A stretch of 49,919 bases of DNA from Clostridia bacterium (GTDB taxonomy: Bacteria > Bacillota > Clostridia > Christensenellales > Borkfalkiaceae), in assembly GCA_017471785.1 (NCBI GenBank), contig JAFURP010000045.1:1-49919 (forward strand), read 5' to 3'. Positions within the stretch are counted from its first letter, which is position 1, and the number at the start of each line of letters is the position of its first letter. The notes under the pieces are model-generated. The model was not told the DNA's origin. It did no database searches and was given only the letters and a program-made list of their open reading frames with translations. The translations under genes were made by a program, and so were the position numbers. Of this stretch, positions 40,542 to 47,065 are shown in pieces.

Positions 40542-40913
40542 TTATTTAAGCTCAGCGGTAGCGCCGTTCTCTTTAAGCTTCGCAACGAGCGCTTCAGCGT
40601 CAGCCTTGGGTGCGTTTTCTTTGATAACGCCCATGGATTCAACCGCTTTCTTCGCGTCTGCAAGACCAAGACCCGTAGCTTCGCGAACGACTTTGATGAT
40701 CGCGATCTTGTTGGGACCGATGTCTTTAAGAACAACGTCGAATTCCGTCTTTTCTTCCGCTGCGGGAGCTGCTTCCGCCGCGCCTGCCGCCGCGCCTGCT
40801 GCTACGGGAGCCGCCGCGCTTACGCCGAATTCAGCTTCCAATGCCTTTACGAGTTCGTTCAATTCAAGAACGGTCATAGATTTTACTTCTTCAATAAGTT
40901 TTTGTACGTCCAT
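40542..40913 (-). CDS. rplL: 50S ribosomal protein L7/L12
   Basis: 123 residues. N-terminal dimerisation helix ([16 protein letters not shown]), an Ala/Gly/Pro-rich hinge at about 38-55, and the C-terminal domain [20 protein letters not shown] with [12 protein letters not shown] that contacts translation factors. GGAGG lies upstream; 46 bases after rplJ. Multi-copy stalk protein. Confidence 0.97.
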   Translation of the reverse strand: MDVQKLIEEVKSMTVLELNELVKALEAEFGVSAAAPVAAGAAAGAAEAAPAAEEKTEFDVVLKDIGPNKIAIIKVVREATGLGLADAKKAVESMGVIKENAPKADAEALVAKLKENGATAELK

Positions 40914-40959
40914 AGTAATTTAATCCTCCGATTTTTTTTAATAATGATTTTTTAATAAA

Positions 40960-41463
40960 TTAGTTGCTTTCTTTTGCTTTCGCAATGGTGTCCAAAACGT
41001 ATACGAACTTGGAAATGGACGACTGGAAGCAGCCGAGCATCTTCGCAATAAGCACTTCCCTTGCAGGAATGAGCGAAAGTTCTTTTACGCCCGCTTTGTC
41101 GAAATACTTGTTCTCGACGTAAGCGCATTTGGGAACGATCTTTTCCACGAGCGCAGGGTTTGCTTTCGTTTCCTTTGCGAAAACCGCCGCACCGCTCGTT
41201 TCGTCTGCACAGAATACGGTTGCCGTCGTGCCGTTGAGGTCGTTATCGAAATCGGTGATGCCGAGTTCGTTGAACGCCTTTCTCACGAGCGTGTTCTTGT
41301 AAACCTTGTATTCGCAGTTCGCTTCCTTGAATTTGTTTCTCAAAGCGGTAACTTCCAAAACGGTGAGCTTGTTGTAATCCGCAAGGACGACCGACTTGCT
41401 TGCCGTGATCTTCGCTTTGATCTCCTCTACTACTTGTTTCTTTGCTTCAATATTTGCCGACAT
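40960..41463 (-). CDS. rplJ: 50S ribosomal protein L10
   Basis: 167 residues from MSANIEAKK, set by AAAGGAGG six bases upstream; an upstream extension of 20 codons would read through the leader. Core VVLADYNKLTVLEVTALRNK, VYKNTLVRKA and the C-terminal helix that binds L12 dimers are present. L10 with L12 forms the stalk and represses its own mRNA by binding the leader, which is present here. Confidence 0.97.
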   Translation of the reverse strand: MSANIEAKKQVVEEIKAKITASKSVVLADYNKLTVLEVTALRNKFKEANCEYKVYKNTLVRKAFNELGITDFDNDLNGTTATVFCADETSGAAVFAKETKANPALVEKIVPKCAYVENKYFDKAGVKELSLIPAREVLIAKMLGCFQSSISKFVYVLDTIAKAKESN

Positions 41464-41625
41464 ATTTACCTCCTTTAAGCGTTGCCGCCTGTCGATAAAA
41501 AAATTCCTTACGCCGCGCGGCATAAGGACCCAATACTTGTTACAAGCGTTATTTCCTCAAACCTCAACGAGCGGTTTCCCATCATACCTTTCGGTACTCG
41601 TTTTCTACGGCTTTTCATTTTTTAC
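41464..41625 (-). ncRNA. L10 leader RNA
   Basis: The transcript between the rplJ promoter and start has GTACCGAAAGGTA near its 5' part, as expected for the L10-binding portion of Firmicute L10 leaders, and ends in an intrinsic terminator. Together they form an autoregulatory attenuator: excess L10-L12 would favour termination. Assigned by position and the recognisable core, not by a covariance search. Confidence 0.75.
41497..41528 (-). terminator. attenuator terminator in the L10 leader
   Basis: On the minus strand TCCTTATGCCG pairs with CGGCGTAAGGA (one wobble) and is followed by seven T. It lies 34 bases before the rplJ start. Confidence 0.85.
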
Positions 41626-41631
41626 TGTCTT

Positions 41632-41660
41632 ATTATATCATCTCCGTCAAAGGCAGTCAA
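41632..41660 (-). promoter_or_regulatory. rplJ-rplL promoter
   Basis: TTGACT (complement 41655-41660), 17-bp spacer, TATAAT (complement 41632-41637). The remainder of the gene-free stretch 41464-41842 is the L10 leader, this promoter and the dispersed repeat. Confidence 0.85.
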
Positions 41661-41736
41661 CTGTTTTTAACCGCCTTTGACGAAAATTTTCGTGTTTTTT
41701 TGCGTAATACTTACGACGCCTACCCGCAAAGCTCTT

Positions 41737-41836
41737 AAAACGTTAAGATACGAGCAGTCCAAGAAGCCTTGAAAGCGCGTGCAAGCAGCACGCAACTGAA
41801 AGACAACGAAGAAATGCGAGTATATATACGCTTTTA
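41737..41836. repeat. dispersed palindromic element, copy 3' of rplA
   Basis: Starts AAAACGTTAAGATACGAGCAG and ends ATATATACGCTTTTA, the same termini as the copies at 8718 and 31157. The inner stem here is GCGTGC/GCACGC, while the others have GCGTAC/GTACGT, a compensatory change that keeps the pairing. It lies 7 bases beyond the rplA stop, between rplA and the rplJ promoter. Confidence 0.8.
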
Positions 41837-41842
41837 CTTGCG

Positions 41843-42529
41843 TTACGCTTTGGTTACAACCTTAACCCCAGGGCCCATCGTCGACGCGATCACTACGCTC
41901 TTCACGTATTGACCTTTTGCCGCCGCGGGTTTCGCCTTAACGATCGCGTCCATAAGCGCCGTGAAGTTCTCCACGAGCTTCTCTTTGCCGAAGCTCTTTT
42001 TGCCGATCGGGCAATGGATGATAGCCGTCTTGTCAAGTCTGTACTCGACCTTACCTGCTTTCACTTCCTTGATCGCCTTTTCAACGTCCATGGTAACAGT
42101 ACCCGATTTAGGGTTGGGCATCAAGCCCTTGGGACCGAGAACACGACCGATACGACCTACCATACCCATCATATCGGGAGTGGTGATGATAACGTCGAAA
42201 TCGAACCAGTTGTCGTTTTGGATCTTCGCAATCATTTCTTCCGCGCCTACGTAATCCGCGCCTGCCGCAGCCGCCGCGTCCGCTTTCGCGCCCTTCGCGA
42301 TAACCAAAACTCTCTTGGTCTTACCCGTACCGTTGGGAAGTACGAGAACGCCACGGACCTGTTGGTCCGCTTGACGGGGATCTACGCCCAAACGAACGTG
42401 CATTTCCACCGTTTCGTCGAACTTCGCCTTTGCCGTTTCAAGCAAGATGGAAACCGCTTCCGCCGCTTCGTATTGCTTAGTCAAATCAAATGCTTTTACG
42501 CTGTCTTGATATTTTTTTCCGTGTTTCAT
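41843..42529 (-). CDS. rplA: 50S ribosomal protein L1
   Basis: 228 residues. Family features: [33 protein letters not shown], and [17 protein letters not shown]1 binds the 23S rRNA stalk at the E site and can repress the L11-L1 mRNA. GGAGG lies upstream, 56 bases after rplK. It is the last gene of rpmG-secE-nusG-rplK-rplA; no hairpin with a T run follows, only the repeat. Confidence 0.97.
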   Translation of the reverse strand: MKHGKKYQDSVKAFDLTKQYEAAEAVSILLETAKAKFDETVEMHVRLGVDPRQADQQVRGVLVLPNGTGKTKRVLVIAKGAKADAAAAAGADYVGAEEMIAKIQNDNWFDFDVIITTPDMMGMVGRIGRVLGPKGLMPNPKSGTVTMDVEKAIKEVKAGKVEYRLDKTAIIHCPIGKKSFGKEKLVENFTALMDAIVKAKPAAAKGQYVKSVVIASTMGPGVKVVTKA

Positions 42530-42585
42530 TTTTTAATCCTCCTTGCGGTCGTAACGAGAAGCTCTCTGCCGCATATCTCCTTGAA

Positions 42586-43011
42586 TCAGTCCTCGACCGT
42601 TACGCCCATGCTGCGAGCGGTACCGGCGATCATGCTCATTGCGCTTTCCAACGACGTGCAGTTAAGATCGGGCATCTTCATCTTCGCGATCTCTTCCACT
42701 TGCGCTTTCGTAAGCTTACCTACTTTTACGCTGTTGGGTTTCGCGCTTGCCGTTTCCAAGCCAAGAGCTTTCTTGATCAGAACGGGAGCGGGGGGCGTCT
42801 TCAAAATGAACGTGAACGAACGGTCTTGATAGATCGTTACGACCACGGGAATAATGAGACCGGGTTTGTCTGCCGTTTTTGCATTGAACTCCTTGGTGAA
42901 CCCGGGTAAGTTGATACCGAACGGACCAAGGGTCGAGCCTACAGGGGGGGCAGGAGTTGCTTTACCTGCAGGAAGCTGCAATTTTACGACTGCTGTGATT
43001 TTCTTAGCCAT
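42586..43011 (-). CDS. rplK: 50S ribosomal protein L11
   Basis: 141 residues with the N-terminal [20 protein letters not shown] (prolines that meet thiostrepton-type drugs), and the rRNA-binding C-terminal domain with [15 protein letters not shown] helix and [10 protein letters not shown]. It forms the factor-binding base of the stalk. GAAGGAGAAAATATTT precedes the start. Confidence 0.97.
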   Translation of the reverse strand: MAKKITAVVKLQLPAGKATPAPPVGSTLGPFGINLPGFTKEFNAKTADKPGLIIPVVVTIYQDRSFTFILKTPPAPVLIKKALGLETASAKPNSVKVGKLTKAQVEEIAKMKMPDLNCTSLESAMSMIAGTARSMGVTVED

Positions 43012-43110
43012 AAATATTTTCTCCTTCGTGGTTTTGACAAAGTATCCTAAAAGGTATTTGATACTTCTCCCACATAATTCGCTTGTTTAGCGCCGCTTTC
43101 GCGGCTTCGT

Positions 43111-43668
43111 TTACGCTTCCTCTCCGCCTTCGGGAATGGACGCGTCCACTTTCTTCATTTGCAAATATTCCACTTCGACGTCCGTCGTTCTTCCGAACAT
43201 CGTCGTAGAGATCTTTGCCTTTTGCGCGGAGGGGTTGACCTCTTTGACCGTACCCAAGAAGCCCTTCAAAGGACCTTCTTCGATAGATACGGAATCGCCC
43301 ACCGCAAACGATTCGACTTCCGTCGGCTCCTCGAGCTTCATCTTGCGGATCTCCTCAGGCTTCATAGGAATAGGACGCCCTTGCGGACCGCAAAAACCCG
43401 TTACGCCACGGGTACTCGTAACGTAATACCAAATTTGGTTGGTGTAGATCATCTTGATAAAGACGTAGCAAGGCAGCAGCTTTCTTTCCACCACCTTGAG
43501 CTTACCGTTCTTTTCCTCGATAACCTGCTCCATCGGGATCTTCAAGTCGACGATATAATCGCCGAGATTGTTGTTTTCGATCAATTTTTCCAAGCTGTCT
43601 TTTACCATCGCTTCATACCCCGAATAGGTATGCAGGATGTACCACTTGGGTTCTTCATTCATCGGCAT
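43111..43668 (-). CDS. nusG: transcription termination/antitermination factor NusG
   Basis: 185 residues. NGN domain with KWYILHTYSGYEAMVKDSLE at about 8-27, LLPCYVFIKM and RGVTGFCG, then a KOW domain starting VGDSVSIEEGPLKGFLGTV. It binds RNA polymerase and links it to the ribosome. GGAGG lies 8 bases before the ATG. Confidence 0.97.
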   Translation of the reverse strand: MPMNEEPKWYILHTYSGYEAMVKDSLEKLIENNNLGDYIVDLKIPMEQVIEEKNGKLKVVERKLLPCYVFIKMIYTNQIWYYVTSTRGVTGFCGPQGRPIPMKPEEIRKMKLEEPTEVESFAVGDSVSIEEGPLKGFLGTVKEVNPSAQKAKISTTMFGRTTDVEVEYLQMKKVDASIPEGGEEA

Positions 43669-43683
43669 ATTACTCCCTCCGGA

Positions 43684-43905
43684 TTACGAAATCAAGCTTA
43701 AAAGCCAACCCAAAAGACGGTCGATACCCGTAACGATCGCAAGGAATGCGAATACGATCACGAGAACCAAGCCCGTCGTTTTCAAAACGGTGGGGAAAGT
43801 GGGCCACGTTACTCTTTTAAGCTCGGAGAACGTTTCCTTGAACTTTGCCCCAACGCGACGAAACCAATTGGGTTTTTTGTTCTTTGATTTAGGTGCGTTT
43901 GCCAT
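43684..43905 (-). CDS. secE: preprotein translocase subunit SecE
   Basis: 73 residues: a Lys-rich N-terminus, the amphipathic FKETFSELKRVTWPT that is the SecE signature, and one membrane span VLKTTGLVLVIVFAFLAIVT. It clamps SecY in the membrane. It lies 15 bases before nusG. Confidence 0.96.
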   Translation of the reverse strand: MANAPKSKNKKPNWFRRVGAKFKETFSELKRVTWPTFPTVLKTTGLVLVIVFAFLAIVTGIDRLLGWLLSLIS

Positions 43906-43968
43906 TTTCTACCTCTAAGGCGCACAAAAAGCTCGTCCGCTTTTAATAAAAGTGCGCGAAATGCAAAA

Positions 43969-44133
43969 TTATTTGGATTCTTTATGCTCGGTGTGCTTTT
44001 TGCAGAACGGGCAATACTTGCTCAACACGAGTCTGTCGGGATCGTTCTTCTTATTCTTGATCGTGTCGTAGTTTCTATGCTTGCACTCGGTGCATTCAAA
44101 AGTAATTTTGGCTCTTGCCGTTTTGGTTGCCAT
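43969..44133 (-). CDS. rpmG: 50S ribosomal protein L33 (zinc-binding type)
   Basis: 54 residues from MATKTARAK; a longer frame upstream covers the promoter and is rejected. Cysteine pairs ECTEC and YCPFC form a zinc ribbon, the C+ type of L33. GGAG lies 8 bases upstream. First gene of the secE-nusG-rplK-rplA unit; a tRNA-Trp gene often found next to it in Firmicutes is not present here. Confidence 0.95.
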   Translation of the reverse strand: MATKTARAKITFECTECKHRNYDTIKNKKNDPDRLVLSKYCPFCKKHTEHKESK

Positions 44134-44185
44134 AATCAAAACTCCATACAAAAAAATTACACCCTCGCTTGGGGCGCGTATATAG

Positions 44186-44214
44186 ATTTTAGCACACTTT
44201 AGTATACTTGTCAA
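44186..44214 (-). promoter_or_regulatory. promoter of the rpmG-secE-nusG-rplK-rplA operon
   Basis: TTGACA (complement 44209-44214), 17-bp spacer, TAAAAT (complement 44186-44191). Confidence 0.85.
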
Positions 44215-44263
44215 TCTTTTTTGAAAGCTTTTTTAATTTTTTTTATAATTTTTTCCTTTTTTT

Positions 44264-44303
44264 GCAAAACCCTCGCGCAACGCGTTTACGCGAGGGTTTT
44301 TTT
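44264..44303. terminator. terminator 3' of the 54-residue gene
   Basis: AAACCCTCGCG pairs with CGCGAGGGTTT around an 11-nt loop with A and T runs on both sides. It isolates the small gene from the rpmG promoter. Confidence 0.85.
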
Positions 44304-44339
44304 GCGCCTACTATAATTATTATAGTAATCAAAACCGAC

Positions 44340-44504
44340 CTATTTTTCTTCTTTGACACTAATCGAAAACACTTGCCCGTTCGTAAGCGTAAGAAGTATG
44401 TACCCCTCCTTTTCCTCCGTGTGCCCCACAAAGCAATCCCTTATTGCTTCCTTTACCTCGTAAAGCAATTTGCTTTCCGTTACCGTTTGTTTTTCATTTG
44501 TCAT
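44340..44504 (-). CDS. 54-residue protein of XRE module 3
   Basis: Starts MTNEKQTVTE and ends VFSISVKEEK; one cysteine in AIRDCFVGH. The first half is an amphipathic helix (about 8-24), the second half a beta-hairpin-like YILLTLTNGQVFSISV. The codon pattern fits neighbouring genes, and the frame has its own promoter, terminator and divergent regulator. The ribosome-binding site is weak (AGAAG about 10 bases before the ATG). Function unknown; no family recognised. Confidence 0.65.
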   Translation of the reverse strand: MTNEKQTVTESKLLYEVKEAIRDCFVGHTEEKEGYILLTLTNGQVFSISVKEEK

Positions 44505-44556
44505 TTTTTTATTACTTCTTTTTATTTTTTTCGTCGCGCAACGATCTTGTATAAAT

Positions 44557-44618
44557 AGTATACCACCTCAAAGAGAAACTTGCAAGCTTTTTGCAACCGT
44601 TTGAGGTCATAATAATAT
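44557..44618. promoter_or_regulatory. divergent promoter-operator of XRE module 3
   Basis: Minus promoter: TTGCAA (44580-44585), 17-bp spacer, TATACT (complement 44557-44562). Plus promoter: TTGCAA (44591-44596), 16-bp spacer, TAATAT (44613-44618). ACCTCAAA (44565-44572) and its reverse complement TTTGAGGT (44600-44607) each sit in one spacer, and the two -35 boxes themselves form TTGCAA-N5-TTGCAA. Confidence 0.75.
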
Positions 44619-44640
44619 AAGGAGTTATGTCTTTGTTTGT

Positions 44641-45081
44641 ATGAATTTGTCGATTTTTGCCGAAAGTCTTTCCGACCTTATATTCGAGGCGCGTTTAAGC
44701 ATACCTGCCTTTGCGAAAGAGATAGGTTGCGGACGAACGACGATCAACCGTTATTTGAGCGGAGAAAGAATGCCGTCCACGGAAATCGTCGTCCGTATGG
44801 CGGATTATTTCAAATGCACCACGGATTTTTTGATCGGAGAAGAAAAAGAAAATTATTCCCACAGCTTTTTGCCCTGTCCTCCGTTTTCCGAACGGTTGCC
44901 TTTTTTGTGCGCGCATTTCAAAACTACCAAATACCGTTTGCACAAGGACACGGGGATCGCCGCTTCGTTGATCGACTATTGGCATAACGGCAAACGCAAG
45001 CCGAATATGGGACATATCGTGCAGTTGTCCAAATATTTCTCCTGTTCGGTGGATTTTATCCTCGGACGAACAAATCTATAA
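44641..45081 (+). CDS. regulator with two tandem XRE-type HTH domains (module 3)
   Basis: 146 residues. First HTH at about 8-60: LIFEARLSIPAFAKEIGCG, TTINRYLSGERMPSTEIVV, RMADYFKCTTDFLIG. Second at about 85-140: LPFLCAHFKTTKYRLHKDTG, SLIDYWHNGKRKPNMGHIVQ, LSKYFSCSVDFILG. The two halves are clear repeats. AAGGAG lies 16 bases before the ATG. A six-codon frame ATG TCT TTG TTT GTA TGA (44627-44644) ends on the regulator ATG (ATGA overlap), so start may be by coupling. Confidence 0.85.
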   Translation: MNLSIFAESLSDLIFEARLSIPAFAKEIGCGRTTINRYLSGERMPSTEIVVRMADYFKCTTDFLIGEEKENYSHSFLPCPPFSERLPFLCAHFKTTKYRLHKDTGIAASLIDYWHNGKRKPNMGHIVQLSKYFSCSVDFILGRTNL

Positions 45082-45095
45082 AAAACGATCGCATA

Positions 45096-45125
45096 GTAAA
45101 AACCGAGGCTCGCCTCGGTTTTTAC
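45096..45125. terminator. terminator of the tandem-HTH gene
   Basis: TAAAAACCGAGG-type stem: GTAAAAACCGAGG pairs with CCTCGGTTTTTAC around CTCG; works in both directions. Confidence 0.9.
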
Positions 45126-45141
45126 TACTTTAATAATAGAA

Positions 45142-45180
45142 TTTATACGAGCCTATCCCCAACGGGATAAGCTCGTATCC
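45142..45180 (-). terminator. hairpin 3' of the 56-residue gene
   Basis: ATACGAGC pairs with GCTCGTAT and TATCCC with GGGATA, a long stem with small bulges and loop CAAC. The T run on the minus strand is poor, so it may protect the mRNA end more than terminate. Confidence 0.55.
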
Positions 45181-45183
45181 TGC

Positions 45184-45354
45184 TTAATACCAAGTTTCCG
45201 AAAAATCTTCGTTCTTAAACTCCGTTTTGCCGTTCGTTATCGAAAAATCGTTTACGCTAAGCAGTTCACCGCTCGTCCGCACTACGTCCGCTTCGTCGCA
45301 TACGATAATTTCCAGCTTCAATTTTTCGTGCGCTTTTTTGTTGTGTGTTTTCAT
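45184..45354 (-). CDS. 56-residue protein of XRE module 4
   Basis: Starts MKTHNKKAHEKLKLEI and ends FSETWY. Strong AAGGAG nine bases before the ATG and a perfect promoter. The segment KLEIIVCDEADVVRTSGELL resembles very common tiny clostridial proteins with the pattern (P/L)-x-(L/M)-E-(I/V)-(I/V)-x-(F/C)-(D/E)-x-x-D-(I/V)-(I/V)-x-TSG, whose role is unknown. The polar tail holds many Asp, Glu and Asn. A peptide precursor or small regulator are both possible. No export signal. Confidence 0.8.
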   Translation of the reverse strand: MKTHNKKAHEKLKLEIIVCDEADVVRTSGELLSVNDFSITNGKTEFKNEDFSETWY

Positions 45355-45387
45355 ATTTTTTTATCTCCTTGTATATTTTGTGGTATG

Positions 45388-45430
45388 ATTATACATCATT
45401 TTGTGGTGTAAGTCAACTATTTTACACCAC
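45388..45430. promoter_or_regulatory. divergent promoter-operator of XRE module 4
   Basis: Minus promoter: TTGACT (complement 45411-45416), 17-bp spacer, TATAAT (complement 45388-45393). GTGGTGTAA (45403-45411) and its reverse complement TTACACCAC (45422-45430) flank the -35. TTTGTGG recurs at 45378, 45400 and 45431. Confidence 0.8.
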
Positions 45431-45449
45431 TTTGTGGCATATTTTTTAT

Positions 45450-45659
45450 ATGAAAACAGCAAAGATAATCGGGGAAAACTTAAAAGAGGCGCGTAAGTAC
45501 AAGGGACTTACGCAAAAAGAGGTTGGGCAAGCGCTTTATATGACGCAACAGCAATACAGTCGTTTTGAAAACGGGGTATTCGAGTTAAACTACGACCAAA
45601 TTTTGTTTTTATGTAAACTATACGATATAACCCCCAACGAATTATTCAATATAGAATAA
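45450..45659 (+). CDS. small XRE-family HTH regulator (module 4)
   Basis: 69 residues from MKTAKIIGENL; an upstream extension would contain the operator and is rejected. Single HTH: LKEARKYKGLTQKEVGQALY, MTQQQYSRFENGVFELNYDQ, LFLCKLYDITPNELF. No ribosome-binding site is visible. Divergent from the 56-residue gene, which it probably represses along with itself. Confidence 0.88.
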   Translation: MKTAKIIGENLKEARKYKGLTQKEVGQALYMTQQQYSRFENGVFELNYDQILFLCKLYDITPNELFNIE

Positions 45660-45660
45660 A

Positions 45661-45689
45661 AAAAGCCGAGGAGCTCCCTCGGCTTTTTT
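45661..45689. terminator. terminator after XRE gene, shared with aminotransferase
   Basis: AAAGCCGAGG pairs with CCTCGGCTTT around AGCTC-type loop, followed by six T; lies 13 bases from the convergent aminotransferase end. Confidence 0.85.
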
Positions 45690-45701
45690 ATATTCAAAAC
45701 G

Positions 45702-46892
45702 TTATAATCCGTATTCTTGCGCCAGCTTTGCAAACAGCGGCAAGGCGCGTTCGATCGTTTCCGTCTTTACGCAATACGCCACGCGCACCCAGCCGTCGTA
45801 ACCGAAGTCCGCGCCGTTGACGAGCAGCAGCTCGTACTTTTTCGCGCGCTCGCAAAACGCTTTCGCGTCCCCCTCCGCCGCCTTGACGAACAAATAAAAC
45901 GCGCCGTCGGGGCGGATACAGGTAAAGCCGCATTTGGTCAAGCCGTTATAGAGCAGATCGCGATTGCGCTTATAGGTTTCCAAATCGCCCGTCAAGCCGT
46001 CGCATTCCGCCGCTACGCGTTGGAAGAGCGCAGGCGCGCACACGAAGCCGAGCGCACGACCCGCCCCGCATACCGCCGCGTAAACCGCGCGGTTTTCCTC
46101 CATTTGCGGATTGACCGCGATATACCCCACGCGCTCCCCGGGGAGGGAAAGGGACTTGGAATAGGAATAGCACACGATCGTGTGTTTATAGTACCGCATC
46201 GCGCAAGGCACGACGGTATTTTTATCGTAAACCAGCTCGCGATAGGGTTCGTCGGAAATCAAATAAACGGGCGCGCCGAACCGTGCCGACCCGTCCTCCA
46301 AGATCGCGCAAAGCGTTTGCAACGTCTTTTCGTCGTACACCACGCCCGAGGGGTTGTTGGGAGAATTGACGATCACCCCTTTCACGCGCGGATTGAGCGC
46401 GTTTTTCAGCGCTTCGAAATCGGGCAACATCGTTCTCTCGTCCGAGGGCAAGACCACGAGCTTGGCGCCCGTGTTCTCGACGAACACGCGGTATTCGGGA
46501 AAGAAAGGCGCGAACACGATAAATTCGTCGCCGTCGTTTACGAGCGCCTTGCAGGTGATAGTCAAAGAAGCCGCCGCGCCGCAGGTCATATACAGATCGT
46601 CGCCCGAAAGCGCCACGCCGAAGCGTTTGGAATAGTTCGCCGCGATCTTATCGCGTACCGTTTTATCCCCCTGCGCGGAGGTGTAGCCGTGGAGCTGTAC
46701 GGAGGGCGTTTCGTTTACGATACGGCAAATCGCCTCGTTCACCTCTTTGGGCGCGGGCACGGACGGATTGCCGATGGAAAAATCGTACACGTTTTCCGCG
46801 CCGATCTGCGCCGCGCGCGTCTTGGCGTATTCGAAAATCTCTCTTATCGTCGAACGCTTGCTACCAAGCTCGTACATTTTCTCGTTGATCAT
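45702..46892 (-). CDS. class I/II pyridoxal-phosphate aminotransferase
   Basis: 396 residues, fold type I. NSPNNPSG at 176-183, the PLP-contacting SDEPY (Asp214, Tyr217), and the Schiff-base lysine Lys246 in SYSKSLSLPGERVGY. The pattern suits aspartate/aromatic or AlaT-like enzymes; the exact amino donor cannot be told. No pathway genes lie around it. GAGGAG lies before the start. Confidence 0.9.
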   Translation of the reverse strand: MINEKMYELGSKRSTIREIFEYAKTRAAQIGAENVYDFSIGNPSVPAPKEVNEAICRIVNETPSVQLHGYTSAQGDKTVRDKIAANYSKRFGVALSGDDLYMTCGAAASLTITCKALVNDGDEFIVFAPFFPEYRVFVENTGAKLVVLPSDERTMLPDFEALKNALNPRVKGVIVNSPNNPSGVVYDEKTLQTLCAILEDGSARFGAPVYLISDEPYRELVYDKNTVVPCAMRYYKHTIVCYSYSKSLSLPGERVGYIAVNPQMEENRAVYAAVCGAGRALGFVCAPALFQRVAAECDGLTGDLETYKRNRDLLYNGLTKCGFTCIRPDGAFYLFVKAAEGDAKAFCERAKKYELLLVNGADFGYDGWVRVAYCVKTETIERALPLFAKLAQEYGL

Positions 46893-46986
46893 ACTTGCTC
46901 CTCTCTCTTTTTTCTATTCGATATATATTATACCATCAACGCTCGACTTTGTAAACGATTTTTCACGTTTTTCTTTCTTTTTCGGC

Positions 46987-47022
46987 AAAAACGACCGACG
47001 GATTTTCCGTCGGTCGTTTTTA
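46987..47022 (-). terminator. ppdK terminator
   Basis: AAACGACCGACGG pairs with CCGTCGGTCGTTT around ATTTT-type loop, with a T run on both strands. It lies about 45 bases after the ppdK stop and upstream of the aminotransferase. Confidence 0.85.
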
Positions 47023-47065
47023 CGTCTATTTAATTGGTTGCGATTTTTTTACAAGCTCAAAAATC

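Noticed and set aside
43906..43968. tRNA gene between rpmG and secE
   Set aside because: A tRNA-Trp is common here in Firmicutes, but the 63 bases show no cloverleaf or T-loop consensus.
45142..45180. tRNA-like or small structured RNA
   Set aside because: It is a simple long hairpin at the end of the 56-residue gene with no further arms.
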